Of a stretch of 41,870 bases of DNA, positions 33,378-41,870 are shown in pieces. A program made the translations under genes and the position numbers. The stretch is from Candidatus Methanoperedens nitratireducens (GTDB taxonomy: Archaea; Halobacteriota; Methanosarcinia; Methanosarcinales; Methanoperedenaceae). How positions within the stretch are numbered: the stretch's first letter is position 1; each line of letters starts with the position of its first letter. The DNA lies in the NCBI RefSeq assembly GCF_000685155.1, contig NZ_JMIY01000001.1, positions 500,432 to 542,301 of the forward strand, in the 5' to 3' direction. Under the pieces are notes generated by a model. The model saw only the letters and a list, made by a program, of their open reading frames with translations, did not search any database and was not told the origin of the DNA.

Positions 33378-35108
33378 TCAAACATTAAATCCCAATCCCG
33401 CCAAATTCTGCTTGATCTGCGCTTCCAGCTTATCACTCTCTTCAAACTGCGCTTTCAACTGGCTGGTGAGTGCGGCCATTTTTTCCGCGAAAGGCACGCC
33501 GTCGTCTTCCTCCGCTTCTGCGCCCACATAGCGGCCTGGGGTTAGCACAAAGTCGTGTTTTTGTATTGTGGCGAAATTAGCTGAAAAACAGAAGCCAGCC
33601 TGGTTATTCTCCTCTGACCACTCTCGTTGCCATTTATGGAAAGTATTGGTAATTTGCCTGGTATCTTCTTCTTTGAAATCCCTCAGTACACGGTCTTTCA
33701 TATAACCTAAATTGCGCGCGTCGATAAACAGCACTTCACCACGTCTATCTCTTTTGCCATTTCGCGCACTCTTATCTTTGGTTAAAAACCAGATACATGC
33801 GGGTATCTGGGTATTGGTGAACAGTTGCCCCGGTAGCGCCACCATACATTCTACCAGATCTTGCTCGACCAGTGTTCTGCGAATCTCACCTTCGTTATTG
33901 GTGTTACTGCTCATGGAGCCGTTGGCCAATAACAGCGCCATGCTGCCGGTGGGTGCAAGATGGTACAGCATGTGCAACATCCACGCAAAGTTGGCGTTAC
34001 CCGCCGGTGGGGTAAGTATGCGTTTTTCGCCGTTGGTGTTAATCGTCCAGCGCACATCGTCAGCCAGCTTTTCATGCCACCAATCTTTCATATTAAAAGG
34101 CGGGTTTGCCATCACAAAATCGGCGCGCAGGTCGGGATGCTGATCGTCTAAGAAACTATCAGCATTCTTTTTGCCAAAATTAAAATCAATACCGCGGATG
34201 GCCATGTTCATGGCAGCAAGCTTCCATGTGGTTGGGTTTGATTCTTGCCCGTACACAGAGATTTGTTTTTTCTGCTCGGCTGCATCGTAGTGTTTAATCT
34301 TGGCGTGTTCTTCAATGAATTTGTCACTGGAAACAAAAAAACCACCGCTACCCATGGCAGGATCGTACACGCGGCCTTTGTATGGCTCCAGCATTTCCAC
34401 TATCAAGGTAACAATGGATTTGGGCGTGTAATACTGTCCGCCCTGCTTACCTTCGGCGAGAGCAAATTCACCTAAAAAGTATTCATACACATGGCCGAGA
34501 ATGTCTTTGGATTTTAGGTTGAGTTTTTCGCCTTTATACTCTGGATCATGAAATTTGGTGGTGCTAAATTCATTGACCAGACCGATGAGTTTGTCGGTAT
34601 CCAACTGGTATTGGCTGATGCGGTTTAAAATGCCTTTGAGTTTTGGGTTGGCTTTTTCGATTTCATCGAAAGCATTATCAATTAACCATGATGCAGAGCG
34701 CATTTTTACATCTTCGCCTTGCTCATTTTCCCCAATCACGCTATTGGTTGGAAGGATGATTTTTTCTTTAAGGGTGTTCCAGCGGGCGATTTTTGGCACC
34801 CAAAAGACATTCTTTTCTGTGTAGTAGTCGTTAATTTCCAGCTCGGCTTCTATGGCTTGCTTGTAGTCTTCGTCGCTGTCGTAATCGTCGCGGGGCATAT
34901 GATAGATGTTATCGTCATCGTCTTTTTGAAACAGCTCGATGAGTTCTTGCTGGCGCTCTTCGAAGGCATCAGACACGTATTTAAGGAAAATAAGCCCTAA
35001 CACCACGTGTTTGTAGTTGGCAGCATCCAGGTGAGAGCGCAGTTTATCGGCGGCTTTCCAGAGCTGGGCGTCGAGTTCATTTAAAAATTGCTGTTCAATA
35101 TCTTTCAT
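33378..35108 (-). CDS. hsdM: Type I DNA methylase subunit HsdM
   Basis: N6-adenine methyltransferase of 576 residues, first gene of the restriction operon. An N-terminal helical domain (about 1-150) is followed by the SAM-binding motif I 'VYDPAMGSGGFFVSS' (about 244-258) and the catalytic 'DFVMANPPFNMKDWW' (about 334-348, NPPF). The end 'LEAQIKQNLAGLGFNV' is a coiled-coil tail for HsdS contact. It protects host DNA from HsdR. The start is at ATG 35108. The 284-base gap up to the tRNA gene (35109-35392) shows no gene. Confidence 0.96.
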   Translation of the reverse strand: MKDIEQQFLNELDAQLWKAADKLRSHLDAANYKHVVLGLIFLKYVSDAFEERQQELIELFQKDDDDNIYHMPRDDYDSDEDYKQAIEAELEINDYYTEKNVFWVPKIARWNTLKEKIILPTNSVIGENEQGEDVKMRSASWLIDNAFDEIEKANPKLKGILNRISQYQLDTDKLIGLVNEFSTTKFHDPEYKGEKLNLKSKDILGHVYEYFLGEFALAEGKQGGQYYTPKSIVTLIVEMLEPYKGRVYDPAMGSGGFFVSSDKFIEEHAKIKHYDAAEQKKQISVYGQESNPTTWKLAAMNMAIRGIDFNFGKKNADSFLDDQHPDLRADFVMANPPFNMKDWWHEKLADDVRWTINTNGEKRILTPPAGNANFAWMLHMLYHLAPTGSMALLLANGSMSSNTNNEGEIRRTLVEQDLVECMVALPGQLFTNTQIPACIWFLTKDKSARNGKRDRRGEVLFIDARNLGYMKDRVLRDFKEEDTRQITNTFHKWQREWSEENNQAGFCFSANFATIQKHDFVLTPGRYVGAEAEEDDGVPFAEKMAALTSQLKAQFEESDKLEAQIKQNLAGLGFNV

Positions 35109-35392
35109 TAATACCTTCCATTATTCAAATTTTCTCCAATACCCTCATACTATGTCATGTATAGCACTTTATTTTCATACTATGTCCTAAACAAATTGCT
35201 ACTACTAGATTAATATTTTTATATCAATGTATCTGATGATATTTTACTTTTCACCAACGAAGTTCTTCAGACATTTGATCTTGGAAAAAGTCAGGATAAT
35301 GGTTAGAAGTAACCCCATAGCTGTGTCAATCGTACCCCTGGCTGCAAACAGTAAAAACGACGCGATGAGAGAGAAGTATAAAAAATTTAAAA

Positions 35393-35500
35393 TGCTCCGA
35401 TCGGGATTTGAACCCGAGTCCCTGGCTATCTTTATTTTAGCGCCTTCGCACGCTTAAAACTTGAAAGGCCAGAATGATTGGCCTGCTACACTATCGGAGC
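35393..35500 (-). tRNA. tRNA-Glu (anticodon UUC) with a 34-base intron
   Basis: The acceptor stem is GCTCCGA (from 35500) paired with TCGGAGC, with discriminator A at 35393. The anticodon loop CTTTCAA between CTGGC and GCCAG gives anticodon UUC. Loop and stem are interrupted after position 37 by about 34 bases (35428-35461), the standard archaeal intron position. The intron pairs with itself (TTTTA and GCG with CGC and TAAAA), forming the bulge-helix-bulge cut by the splicing endonuclease. The mature tRNA is about 74 bases. Confidence 0.93.
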
Positions 35501-35525
35501 GCAGTAGGCTTAATAATACAGTGCT

Positions 35526-35533
35526 GTATTTAA
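35526..35533 (-). promoter_or_regulatory. TATA box of tRNA-Glu
   Basis: ATTAAATA on the minus strand lies 26-33 bases before the tRNA 5' end at 35500, the normal archaeal distance. Confidence 0.6.
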
Positions 35534-35567
35534 TGGTTTGGGAATAAATAACTTTTTCCCATCATTT

Positions 35568-35846
35568 CTAATCCGGAATCAGCCCGTGCCCGGTGAAGAT
35601 CTCACGCGCCTCCTCAAGCGTCAGGTCATCAGGCGGTATGATTATATCGCTTGGCTCAATAATCTCATCTGCCACCTTTTTCCCGTTCCTGCGCACACAC
35701 TCTGTAAGCTTCATGAACTCGGTTTTGAAGGTTTTCTCATCCCCTTTTGTTACGATTTCCACGATATTATTATCGATTCTATTCATCTCATCCAGATACT
35801 TGCTATCAAGCTCGTACTGTCCTTCTCCCATAAGCCTGACGATCAT
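35568..35846 (-). CDS. PspA-associated protein PspAA
   Basis: Protein of 92 residues with the start 'MIVRLMGEGQYEL', a middle 'MNRIDNNIVEIV', and the ending 'LTLEEAREIFTGHGLIPD'. This is the small partner domain found after PspA in many archaea and actinobacteria (PspAA). It overlaps the pspA stop by 4 bases. It probably acts with PspA in membrane-stress protection. Confidence 0.82.
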   Translation of the reverse strand: MIVRLMGEGQYELDSKYLDEMNRIDNNIVEIVTKGDEKTFKTEFMKLTECVRRNGKKVADEIIEPSDIIIPPDDLTLEEAREIFTGHGLIPD

Positions 35847-36544
35847 TTTCCCATCTCCTTCTTCATCGCCTCAAGCTGCGCATCTACCTCGCTCTTTGAT
35901 TTTATCTTTGCAAGTTCCCGCTCGATATCATCCTTTGTTCCCCCTGTCACATCCTCAAGCGTGCCTGCCTCAACAAGCTCATCCAGAGCCGAAGCGCGTG
36001 CTTTCATATCCTCTGTCTTATCATGTGCTCGCTGAACAGCCAGCCCTACATCGCTCATCTCCTCACTGATGCCGCTTACCGATTCTGTGATCTTTACCTG
36101 GGCCTCAGCCGCACTGTACTGGGCTTTGATCGTCTCCTTAGTGGAACGGAATGATTCTACCTTGGTGGAGAGGCGCCTCTCTGTTGCCACCAGTTTTTCC
36201 TGCTGTTTAGCAACATCAGCTACCTGCTGGTTTAAGCTCTCGATCTCTGCCTGTGTTGTGCTTCTCCGCTCAAGCGCAATCCTGGCCAGATCTTCCCTTC
36301 CAGCTTTAACAGCCTCTCGCGCCTGCCCATCCAGCCTCTCTACATTCTGTTCAAGCTTTACCTTCTGCAGCTCAAGACGCTTCTTGGCCGTCGTAACATC
36401 AGCCACGCCGCGCTTTACATTCTGCAGCAGTTCAATCTGCTTTTCATAAGAATAATCAAGAGTCTCCCTTGGATCTTCAAATCTATTTAGAATCTTGTTT
36501 ACCTTGGCTTTTACTACCGTGCTCATTCTATCAATTAGCCCCAT
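35843..36544 (-). CDS. pspA: PspA/IM30 family membrane-stress protein
   Basis: Protein of 233 residues, nearly all helical coiled coil, beginning 'GLIDRMSTVVKAKVNKIL', the amphipathic membrane-binding helix typical of PspA/Vipp1. The long hairpin (about 25-185) and a helical end (about 195-233) are normal. PspA forms ESCRT-III-like polymers that stabilise leaking membranes. It is divergent from the HerA gene, with 95 bases between. Confidence 0.93.
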   Translation of the reverse strand: MGLIDRMSTVVKAKVNKILNRFEDPRETLDYSYEKQIELLQNVKRGVADVTTAKKRLELQKVKLEQNVERLDGQAREAVKAGREDLARIALERRSTTQAEIESLNQQVADVAKQQEKLVATERRLSTKVESFRSTKETIKAQYSAAEAQVKITESVSGISEEMSDVGLAVQRAHDKTEDMKARASALDELVEAGTLEDVTGGTKDDIERELAKIKSKSEVDAQLEAMKKEMGK

Positions 36545-36639
36545 GAATTTTACCTCCTTAATTCTAATTATCTTTAATTGCTAAATACCTTCTCCAGGGA
36601 GAAAGTATAATAATCAATGGAATAATTCTAATAGATACA

Positions 36640-38439
36640 ATGGTGAAGGACTCAGTTGGCGTTATATTCGGAAAAACCGAATCTTTAAGTTTCATGTTTG
36701 CTGTCTCTGATAGTACAGCTATCAAAAAATCAGATTATCTTAAGATCTGGCACGAATCAGACGGCTGGACCCTTGCCCAGGTATCCTCTATTACCCGCTC
36801 AAGTGAAGATTTCTCTATAGAAAAAGCTGTCGATGTTGCTGAAGGCTCATCCAAAGTCGGAGACATGAACGAGCAGATTATTGCACAGGCTACTGTGATA
36901 GGCTCAAGGGATAAGGAAGGAATCCTGCGCGTGCCTAAATCCCCTTTCAGTCCCGGAGATAAGGTCTTTAAAGCAGATGAGTTGCTAACAAAACAGACCC
37001 TTGGCCTGATGCGCGGGGATATTTATATCGGCCTGCTTGAAGGACAGAACATCAGGGTCAATCTCGATGCGAATAATCTTGTCCAGAAGCACTGCAGCAT
37101 ACTTGCCAAGACAGGTGCGGGGAAATCCTATACAAGCGGGGTGATCCTGGAAGAACTCCTCGATAAGAGCGTCCCGCTTCTGATCATCGACCCGCACGGC
37201 GAGTACGGGACATTGAAATTTCCCAACGAAGAAAAACCTGCATCTTTTGAGCGATATGGAATAGCGCCAAAGGATTATGCTGCCCAGATAACAGTATATA
37301 CACCTGCCAATATGGTGCTCAACCCGGGGGCAGATGAGCTTTTCCGGTTAAACGGAGTAAATCTCGGAATAAAGGATTTTATGCAATTCTTTTCTGATGA
37401 GCACTCACAGAACCAGACAGGCATTCTGTTCGAGGCTATCTCAAAGCTCAAGACTGAGAAACAGACCTATACTATTGATGATATTATCTCTGAGGTCGGC
37501 CAGAATAAGAGCAAGGCAAAATGGAATGTTATCAACAGGCTTGAGGCATTACGTGATACGGGGATATTATCTGATAATGCCACGACGGTTAATGATCTTA
37601 TCCAGGAGGGCAGGGCATCTATAATTGATATGAAGGGCGTAAATCCTGATCTTCAGGCAATGATAGTCGCAAAGTTATGCAATGACATTTTTGAGGCACG
37701 AAAACTCAATACAGTGCCCCCGTGCATGCTGGTGATTGAGGAGGCGCATAACTTCTGTCCTGAAAAGGGGTTTGGAGGGACAGTGAGTACTGATATCCTG
37801 CGCACGATCGCCTCAGAAGGCAGGAAATTCGGTCTTGGACTTATGGTTGTCTCACAGCGCCCGGCCCGTGTGGATAAGAATATTCTCTCACAGTGCAATA
37901 CCCAGATAATAATGAAGGTGACAAATCCCAATGACCTGAAGGCCATCAGCAAAGGACTTGAGGGTATCAGCTCTGGAGTAGAGGAGGATATCAAGAGCCT
38001 ATCTCCTGGTGTGGCGATGATTGTGAGCAATTATATCGAACGACCCGTGCTTGTGGATGTCAGGATAAGAAAGAGCAAGCATGGAGGGGCAAGTGTACCG
38101 GTTGTCAAAGCGCCTATCACTGATATTAAAACACCTGCCATAGAGAAGATAGAAAAGCTTCTATCAGGGCAGAGCAAGGAACAAACGGCAATATCCATAT
38201 CCTCGCGTTCTATTTTGAGAAAAATCCTGCCTGTCCAGGTCACAGAACAAGAGGGGGAACATACAGATCAAATCAGAAAACATATAGAACAGACCAAGGA
38301 ACATATAGAACAGGCCAGGGAACATATAATAGAATTTCAAGATGATCAAACTGAAAATGAGAAACCGATGCAAAAGAAACCGAAAGCAAAACATGAGGTG
38401 AGCCTTTATACCAAGATGTTCGGTTCGAGGAAGAAATGA
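36640..38439 (+). CDS. HerA-like DNA translocase ATPase
   Basis: Hexameric FtsK/HerA-family ATPase of 599 residues. A beta-barrel HAS-type domain (about 1-145) is followed by the RecA-like motor with Walker A 'AKTGAGKS' (156-163), '[10 protein letters not shown]' (about 182-191), Walker B '[11 protein letters not shown]' (about 360-370) and the sensor '[14 protein letters not shown]'. HerA usually works with NurA nuclease in end resection, but no NurA is adjacent. The C-terminus (about 530-585) is a low-complexity 'HIEQ(T/A)(K/R)EH' repeat. It overlaps thiC by 4 bases. Confidence 0.9.
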   Translation: MVKDSVGVIFGKTESLSFMFAVSDSTAIKKSDYLKIWHESDGWTLAQVSSITRSSEDFSIEKAVDVAEGSSKVGDMNEQIIAQATVIGSRDKEGILRVPKSPFSPGDKVFKADELLTKQTLGLMRGDIYIGLLEGQNIRVNLDANNLVQKHCSILAKTGAGKSYTSGVILEELLDKSVPLLIIDPHGEYGTLKFPNEEKPASFERYGIAPKDYAAQITVYTPANMVLNPGADELFRLNGVNLGIKDFMQFFSDEHSQNQTGILFEAISKLKTEKQTYTIDDIISEVGQNKSKAKWNVINRLEALRDTGILSDNATTVNDLIQEGRASIIDMKGVNPDLQAMIVAKLCNDIFEARKLNTVPPCMLVIEEAHNFCPEKGFGGTVSTDILRTIASEGRKFGLGLMVVSQRPARVDKNILSQCNTQIIMKVTNPNDLKAISKGLEGISSGVEEDIKSLSPGVAMIVSNYIERPVLVDVRIRKSKHGGASVPVVKAPITDIKTPAIEKIEKLLSGQSKEQTAISISSRSILRKILPVQVTEQEGEHTDQIRKHIEQTKEHIEQAREHIIEFQDDQTENEKPMQKKPKAKHEVSLYTKMFGSRKK

Positions 38440-39701
38440 CTACATTAATGGAAATGGCGCATGATGGATTAGTTACAGAGGAGATGAGGTGCGTAGCAGC
38501 AAAAGAGGGGGTCGATGTTGAGCGGGTCAGAAAGCTCCTTGAAAGAGGATATATTGTAATTCCAAGGAGCGCTAACAGCAGTTCTGAACCCACAGGTATA
38601 GGCAAATTAATGCGTACCAAGATTAACGCCAACATAGGTACCTCGAGGGATTACATTGATGTAGGTGCTGAGGTTGAAAAGGCTAAAACAGCACAGAAAT
38701 ACGGTGCAGATACCATCATGGATCTCTCCACAGGGGGCGACCTTGACCTGATACGCAGACGGATTATAGATGCTGTGAGTGTATCTGTAGGCTCTGTTCC
38801 CATCTATCAGGCAGCAAATCGCGGTATAGAGAACATGACATCTGATGATATGTTCAATGCTGTAAGGAAACATGCAGAGGACGGTATTGATTTTGTCACT
38901 ATCCATGCAGGTGTGACCCGGAGTTCTTTTGAGCGCCTCAAGAACAGCAACAGGATACTTGATGTCGTGAGCCGGGGAGGTGCATTTACAATATCATGGA
39001 TGAGGCACAATGATAAGGAGAATCCCTTTTATTCAGAGTATGATTACCTGCTTGAGATTGCAAGGGAGTATGAACTCACCCTGAGCCTTGGTGACGGCAT
39101 GCGCCCGGGGTGTATCAATGATGCTTCAGACAGGGCAAAATTCGAGGAGTTTATCATTCTTGGTGAACTTGTGAAAAGAGCAAGGACAGCAGGAGTCCAG
39201 ACATTAGTTGAGGGACCGGGGCATGTTCCAATAGATGAGATTGGATTGTCTGTAACGGCAATGAAGCATCTCACAGATGATGCGCCAGTGTACCTCCTTG
39301 GACCGCTTGTTACTGATATCGCACCTGGCTATGACCATATCACAGCAGCGATTGGCGGTGCAGTGGCAGGTATGTACGGCGCTGACTTCCTGTGCATGAC
39401 GACACCCTCTGAGCATCTTGCTCTTCCTGATATTGAGGATATCAGAGAGGGGGCAGTAGTTACACGGATAGCAGCCCATGCTGCTGACCTGACAAAGGAA
39501 GGTGTTCGAGAGAGGGCGCGTGCCGCTGACCGGGAGATGGCACTGGCGCGCAAAAACCTGGACTGGAATAAGCAGTTCGGGCTTGCGATTGATAGCGAGA
39601 GAGCAAGAGCGATTCATGCCAGGAGCAGGAATGTTGAGACATGCAGCATGTGCGGGGAGCTGTGCTCGATAAAGATGATGCGGGAAGTGATGGGGAAATG
39701 A
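38436..39701 (+). CDS. thiC: Phosphomethylpyrimidine synthase ThiC
   Basis: Radical SAM enzyme of 421 residues that converts aminoimidazole ribotide to the thiamine pyrimidine HMP-P. This is the short archaeal form; bacterial enzymes are about 600. Conserved stretches are '[17 protein letters not shown]', 'FVTIHAGV', '[11 protein letters not shown]', '[17 protein letters not shown]', '[11 protein letters not shown]' and '[21 protein letters not shown]' in pieces. The C-terminal cluster cysteines are C403, C406 and C410. It starts within the stop of the HerA gene (ATGA). No thiamine riboswitch was found. Confidence 0.96.
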   Translation: MTTLMEMAHDGLVTEEMRCVAAKEGVDVERVRKLLERGYIVIPRSANSSSEPTGIGKLMRTKINANIGTSRDYIDVGAEVEKAKTAQKYGADTIMDLSTGGDLDLIRRRIIDAVSVSVGSVPIYQAANRGIENMTSDDMFNAVRKHAEDGIDFVTIHAGVTRSSFERLKNSNRILDVVSRGGAFTISWMRHNDKENPFYSEYDYLLEIAREYELTLSLGDGMRPGCINDASDRAKFEEFIILGELVKRARTAGVQTLVEGPGHVPIDEIGLSVTAMKHLTDDAPVYLLGPLVTDIAPGYDHITAAIGGAVAGMYGADFLCMTTPSEHLALPDIEDIREGAVVTRIAAHAADLTKEGVRERARAADREMALARKNLDWNKQFGLAIDSERARAIHARSRNVETCSMCGELCSIKMMREVMGK

Positions 39702-39764
39702 ATTCTGCAACTCTTGCCTCATAAGTAACTCATTAATGCTAATAGATACTACAGGTGAAGAATA

Positions 39765-40013
39765 ATGACAACTATAGAACTTTATTATTCAGACACATGC
39801 CGTGACTGCCATCAGCTAAGAGCCATTTTAATGGAGATTCTCCCTAAAAGCATGAAGTTTAAGGAGATCAACATATCCTATCCTGAAGGGCAGCGCCGGG
39901 CCTCTGAGTTAAATATAATGTCTGTTCCAGTGGTTGCTATCGATGGAGAGGTCGTATTCGTGGGAAGGACATCAAAAGAGGAGCTTTTAAGAGAGATAAA
40001 TTTAAGAAAATAA
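39765..40013 (+). CDS. Small thioredoxin/glutaredoxin-like protein
   Basis: Protein of 82 residues with a thioredoxin-like fold. The redox pair is C-R-D-C near residue 12 ('YYSDTCRDCHQL'), and the cis-Pro loop is 'IMSVPVVAIDGEVVFVG'. Similar minimal proteins in methanogens act as dithiol oxidoreductases. A GGTGA site precedes the ATG. It lies 63 bases after thiC, possibly co-transcribed. Confidence 0.88.
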   Translation: MTTIELYYSDTCRDCHQLRAILMEILPKSMKFKEINISYPEGQRRASELNIMSVPVVAIDGEVVFVGRTSKEELLREINLRK

Positions 40014-40390
40014 GAGAAGCAAAATTGGGAGCAGGAGCATAGTTTAAACAGAAAATTAGATCCTGGAGAAACTACAGGCGGCTAATATTGGAAGAGGAGG
40101 AGCATTTGTCCTCCTCCATAAGGTCCCACTCCCGTTTGTCTTTGGGCAATACCCAACCCCCAAATTGGACATATACTCTCACTCATTCGTCCCACATCTT
40201 TTTACTCTGTTTATTCCCCAAACTTCCAGCCTTCAACCTTGCTATTTTTGGTTAAACGTGACTATTTTTCGACAAGTCTATTTCTGTAACTCACAGTATT
40301 TATACTTATTTGTAGCCAGAAAATTACGCATGTATAGATTGGTTGCTATGCAGAGTATCTGAGAATTTATTCTAAAATTAGAAATCGTAA
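40014..40390. other. Gene-free stretch with terminator-like hairpin
   Basis: No gene is seen. A perfect hairpin, GAGGAGGA (40094-40101) with TCCTCCTC (40109-40116), lies 80 bases after the thioredoxin-like gene. No T-run follows directly, so termination is only a guess. The remainder is AT-rich and downstream of the tRNA-Ser 3' end. Confidence 0.45.
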
Positions 40391-40475
40391 CGCCGAGGGG
40401 GAGATTTGAACTCCCGTGGCGCAAAGCGCCACCGGTTTTCAAGACCGGCGCCGTAGGCCGCTTGGCTACCTCGGC
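40391..40475 (-). tRNA. tRNA-Ser (anticodon UGA)
   Basis: The acceptor stem is GCCGAGG (from 40475) with CCTCGGC, discriminator G. The anticodon stem CCGGT/ACCGG encloses CTTGAAA, so the anticodon is UGA. A long variable arm (GGCGCTTTGCGCC) is typical of serine tRNA. The length is 85 bases, no intron. No clear TATA box is visible at the normal place, where an integrase remnant lies. Confidence 0.95.
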
Positions 40476-40481
40476 ATCTGC

Positions 40482-40676
40482 TTTCTGGAAAAAGCAAGCA
40501 AAAACCAGTACCATATCGAAGATTTTGAGATGCACATCAGGGTTCAAAAGAACTCATCTGAAAGAACAACAGGACATAATCTTCTAGATGCTAAAGTGTT
40601 TTTCGAGTATATAAAAGATATCGATGCTAAAAATATCCAGAACCTGATGTTATGGACCACACGAACCATCCAATAA
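40482..40676 (+). pseudogene. Tyrosine integrase N-terminal remnant beside tRNA-Ser
   Basis: The open stretch ending at TAA 40676 encodes 'HIEDFEMHIRVQKNSSERT' followed by 'NLLDAKVFFEYIKDID'. This pattern (helix, 'V.KN.S.RT', helix ending 'F..Y') is that of the core-binding domain at the N-terminus of archaeal tyrosine recombinases. The catalytic domain is absent. The upstream end of the frame runs into the antisense of the tRNA. It probably marks an old integration at tRNA-Ser. Confidence 0.5.
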
Positions 40677-40697
40677 AAAGTTGGAGTTACTGGATGG

Positions 40698-41696
40698 CTA
40701 AAGCTGCTTGTTACGCCCTGCTATATGTTTCTTTGCCGCTGCTGTCGCTTCCCTTCCATGCGATGTTCGTTTGATAAATCCTATCTGGATAAGGTATGGT
40801 TCACAGACCTCTTCAATAGTCCTGATCTCTTCGCCCACCGAGATCGCAATGGTCTTGATACCTACAGGCCCGCCTCCAAAATCATTTACAATCACAGAAA
40901 GAACACGCCGATCAAAATCATCCAGGCCAAGCCTGTCAATACCCAGCATGGTCAGAGCATTATCAGCAGCCTCCTGCGTTATCTCTCCCTCTGCCCTGAC
41001 AATTGCAAAATCCCTTGCGCGCCGGAGTAGACGATTAGCGATCCTGGGCGTCCCGCGGCTTCGTTTTGCGATCTCAAGTGCTCCATCCCGGGTTACAGGA
41101 ATAGCCAGGATAGAGGCACTTCTCTCTACAACCTGCACAAGCTCCTCTACTGTGTACAGGTTAAGCCGTGATATAAAACCGAACCTGTCCCGGAAAGGTG
41201 AACCCAGCAGGCCCACTTTCGTCGTTGCGCCGATGAGGGTGAAAGGCTCAAGATCTAGCTTGAGCGATCTGGCGCTTGGTCCTTCCCCAAGCATGACATC
41301 GATCTCAAAATCCTCCATTGCCGGGTACAGTATCTCCTCAATAACGTGACTTAAGCGGTGAATCTCATCTATAAAGAGTACATCCCCTCTCTTAAGCGCG
41401 GTAAGCATTGCAGCCAGATCGCCCGGACGTTCAATTATAGGTCCTGAGGTTGATTTGATATCAGTGCCCATCTCATGTGCGATAATATGCGCAAGTGTGG
41501 TTTTCCCAAGACCTGGAGGTCCTGAGAAGAGGATATGATCAAGGGGCTCATCCCTTTTTCTTGAAGCCTCGATAAATATTATCAGGGATTCCTTAAGTGC
41601 TTCCTGTCCTATAAATTCATCAAGTCTTGTCGGTCGGATTGAAACATCTTCTTTCTCATCACTCAGTGCAGTTGGCTCGATAATCCTTTCTTCCAT
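40698..41696 (-). CDS. ruvB: Holliday junction branch migration helicase RuvB
   Basis: RuvB of 332 residues, full length. Order: '[18 protein letters not shown]' (about 22-39), Walker A '[15 protein letters not shown]' (about 60-74), Walker B '[10 protein letters not shown]' (about 105-114), sensor '[20 protein letters not shown]' (about 153-172) with Arg finger, and C-terminal winged helix ending '[16 protein letters not shown]'. It drives branch migration at Holliday junctions with RuvA in bacteria. RuvB is unusual in archaea, and no ruvA or ruvC is in the window. Confidence 0.96.
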   Translation of the reverse strand: MEERIIEPTALSDEKEDVSIRPTRLDEFIGQEALKESLIIFIEASRKRDEPLDHILFSGPPGLGKTTLAHIIAHEMGTDIKSTSGPIIERPGDLAAMLTALKRGDVLFIDEIHRLSHVIEEILYPAMEDFEIDVMLGEGPSARSLKLDLEPFTLIGATTKVGLLGSPFRDRFGFISRLNLYTVEELVQVVERSASILAIPVTRDGALEIAKRSRGTPRIANRLLRRARDFAIVRAEGEITQEAADNALTMLGIDRLGLDDFDRRVLSVIVNDFGGGPVGIKTIAISVGEEIRTIEEVCEPYLIQIGFIKRTSHGREATAAAKKHIAGRNKQL

Positions 41697-41759
41697 ATTT
41701 AACTCTTTAATGTTATTTTAATATCTATAGTGCTTCTAACTACCGATTAAGCCTTAATC

Positions 41760-41769
41760 ATTTATATAC
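41760..41769 (-). promoter_or_regulatory. Candidate TATA box of ruvB
   Basis: GTATATAAAT on the minus strand lies 64-73 bases before the ruvB ATG, so transcription would start near 41735 with a leader of about 40 bases. The remaining bases to 41870 show no gene. Confidence 0.5.
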
Positions 41770-41870
41770 TTCATCAAGCACAGAGTCCAGGTATCATAAC
41801 CTGAGTTATAACCCATTTTCCGCACATTTTAATACAACTCCCTCCCGAATCAGTATTTAGAAAATGGACT

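Noticed and set aside
35227-35457. 76-codon frame between hsdM and tRNA-Glu
   Set aside because: It runs into the tRNA gene, has no family resemblance and no ribosome-binding site.
38400-38440. Thiamine (TPP) riboswitch before thiC
   Set aside because: thiC starts inside the stop of the HerA gene, leaving no room for a leader, and no TPP-box sequence was seen.
40416-40547. Protein starts inside the tRNA-Ser region on both strands
   Set aside because: They overlap a well-formed tRNA; only the downstream integrase-like part (from about 40482) looks protein-derived.

Overview
The window reads as the chromosome of a methanogen-lineage archaeon, most likely a member of the Methanosarcinales or a relative such as an anaerobic methane oxidiser. 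The markers are archaeal pelota, an archaeal-type tRNA m1A methyltransferase, an S-layer-repeat-like surface protein, HerA, a RimK-like ligase of the type used on methanopterin or F420, a tRNA-Glu with an archaeal intron, and TATA boxes with leaderless starts. Several genes of bacterial character (type I restriction, RuvB, ClpB, PspA) sit in this background. The species assignment is inference.

Layout. (1) 136-3571: housekeeping cluster; an S-layer-like protein, pelota, a DUF434 protein and a RimK-like ligase run on the plus strand, the last three joined by 4-base overlaps. (2) 4074-8874: CRISPR array 1 (42 repeats, 41 spacers), its leader, and cas2, cas1 and cas4, all read on the minus strand. 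(3) 8875-12148: a toxin-antitoxin and repeat-rich zone with three PIN-type modules (one toxin frameshifted), a decayed duplicate of one module, three copies of a GC-rich dispersed repeat and a nested palindromic element. (4) 12149-14577: CRISPR array 2 (34 repeats, 33 spacers) and a leader homologous to that of array 1; a fourth repeat copy follows. (5) 14780-22694: subtype I-D interference genes (cas10d, csc2, csc1, cas3') in a strikingly AT-rich block, then a gene remnant, a symmetric six-site iteron, cas6 and an unknown acidic protein. (6) 22744-26978: tRNA methyltransferase, a CAP-domain protein and ClpB. (7) 27050-35108: type I restriction-modification operon in the minus-strand order hsdM, truncated AlbA/HTH regulator, HsdM-tail mini-ORF, hsdS, SIR2-domain protein, hsdR. 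(8) 35393-41870: tRNA-Glu with intron, PspAA/PspA, HerA-ThiC, a small thioredoxin-like protein, tRNA-Ser, an integrase remnant and RuvB.

How it fits together. This is a defence island inside a housekeeping backbone. One adaptation module (cas4-cas1-cas2), one effector module (I-D) and one cas6 appear to serve two arrays that share a 29-base repeat core and an identical 53-base promoter block. Toxin-antitoxin genes lie exactly between the two arrays. The restriction operon carries a probable NAD-consuming SIR2 effector between specificity and restriction subunits, which suggests a second line of defence coupled to restriction. No completely new gene family with a defined role could be proven from sequence alone. 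The best candidates for new biology are the SIR2-in-hsd operon, the helically phased iteron upstream of cas10d, and the unknown protein coupled to cas6.
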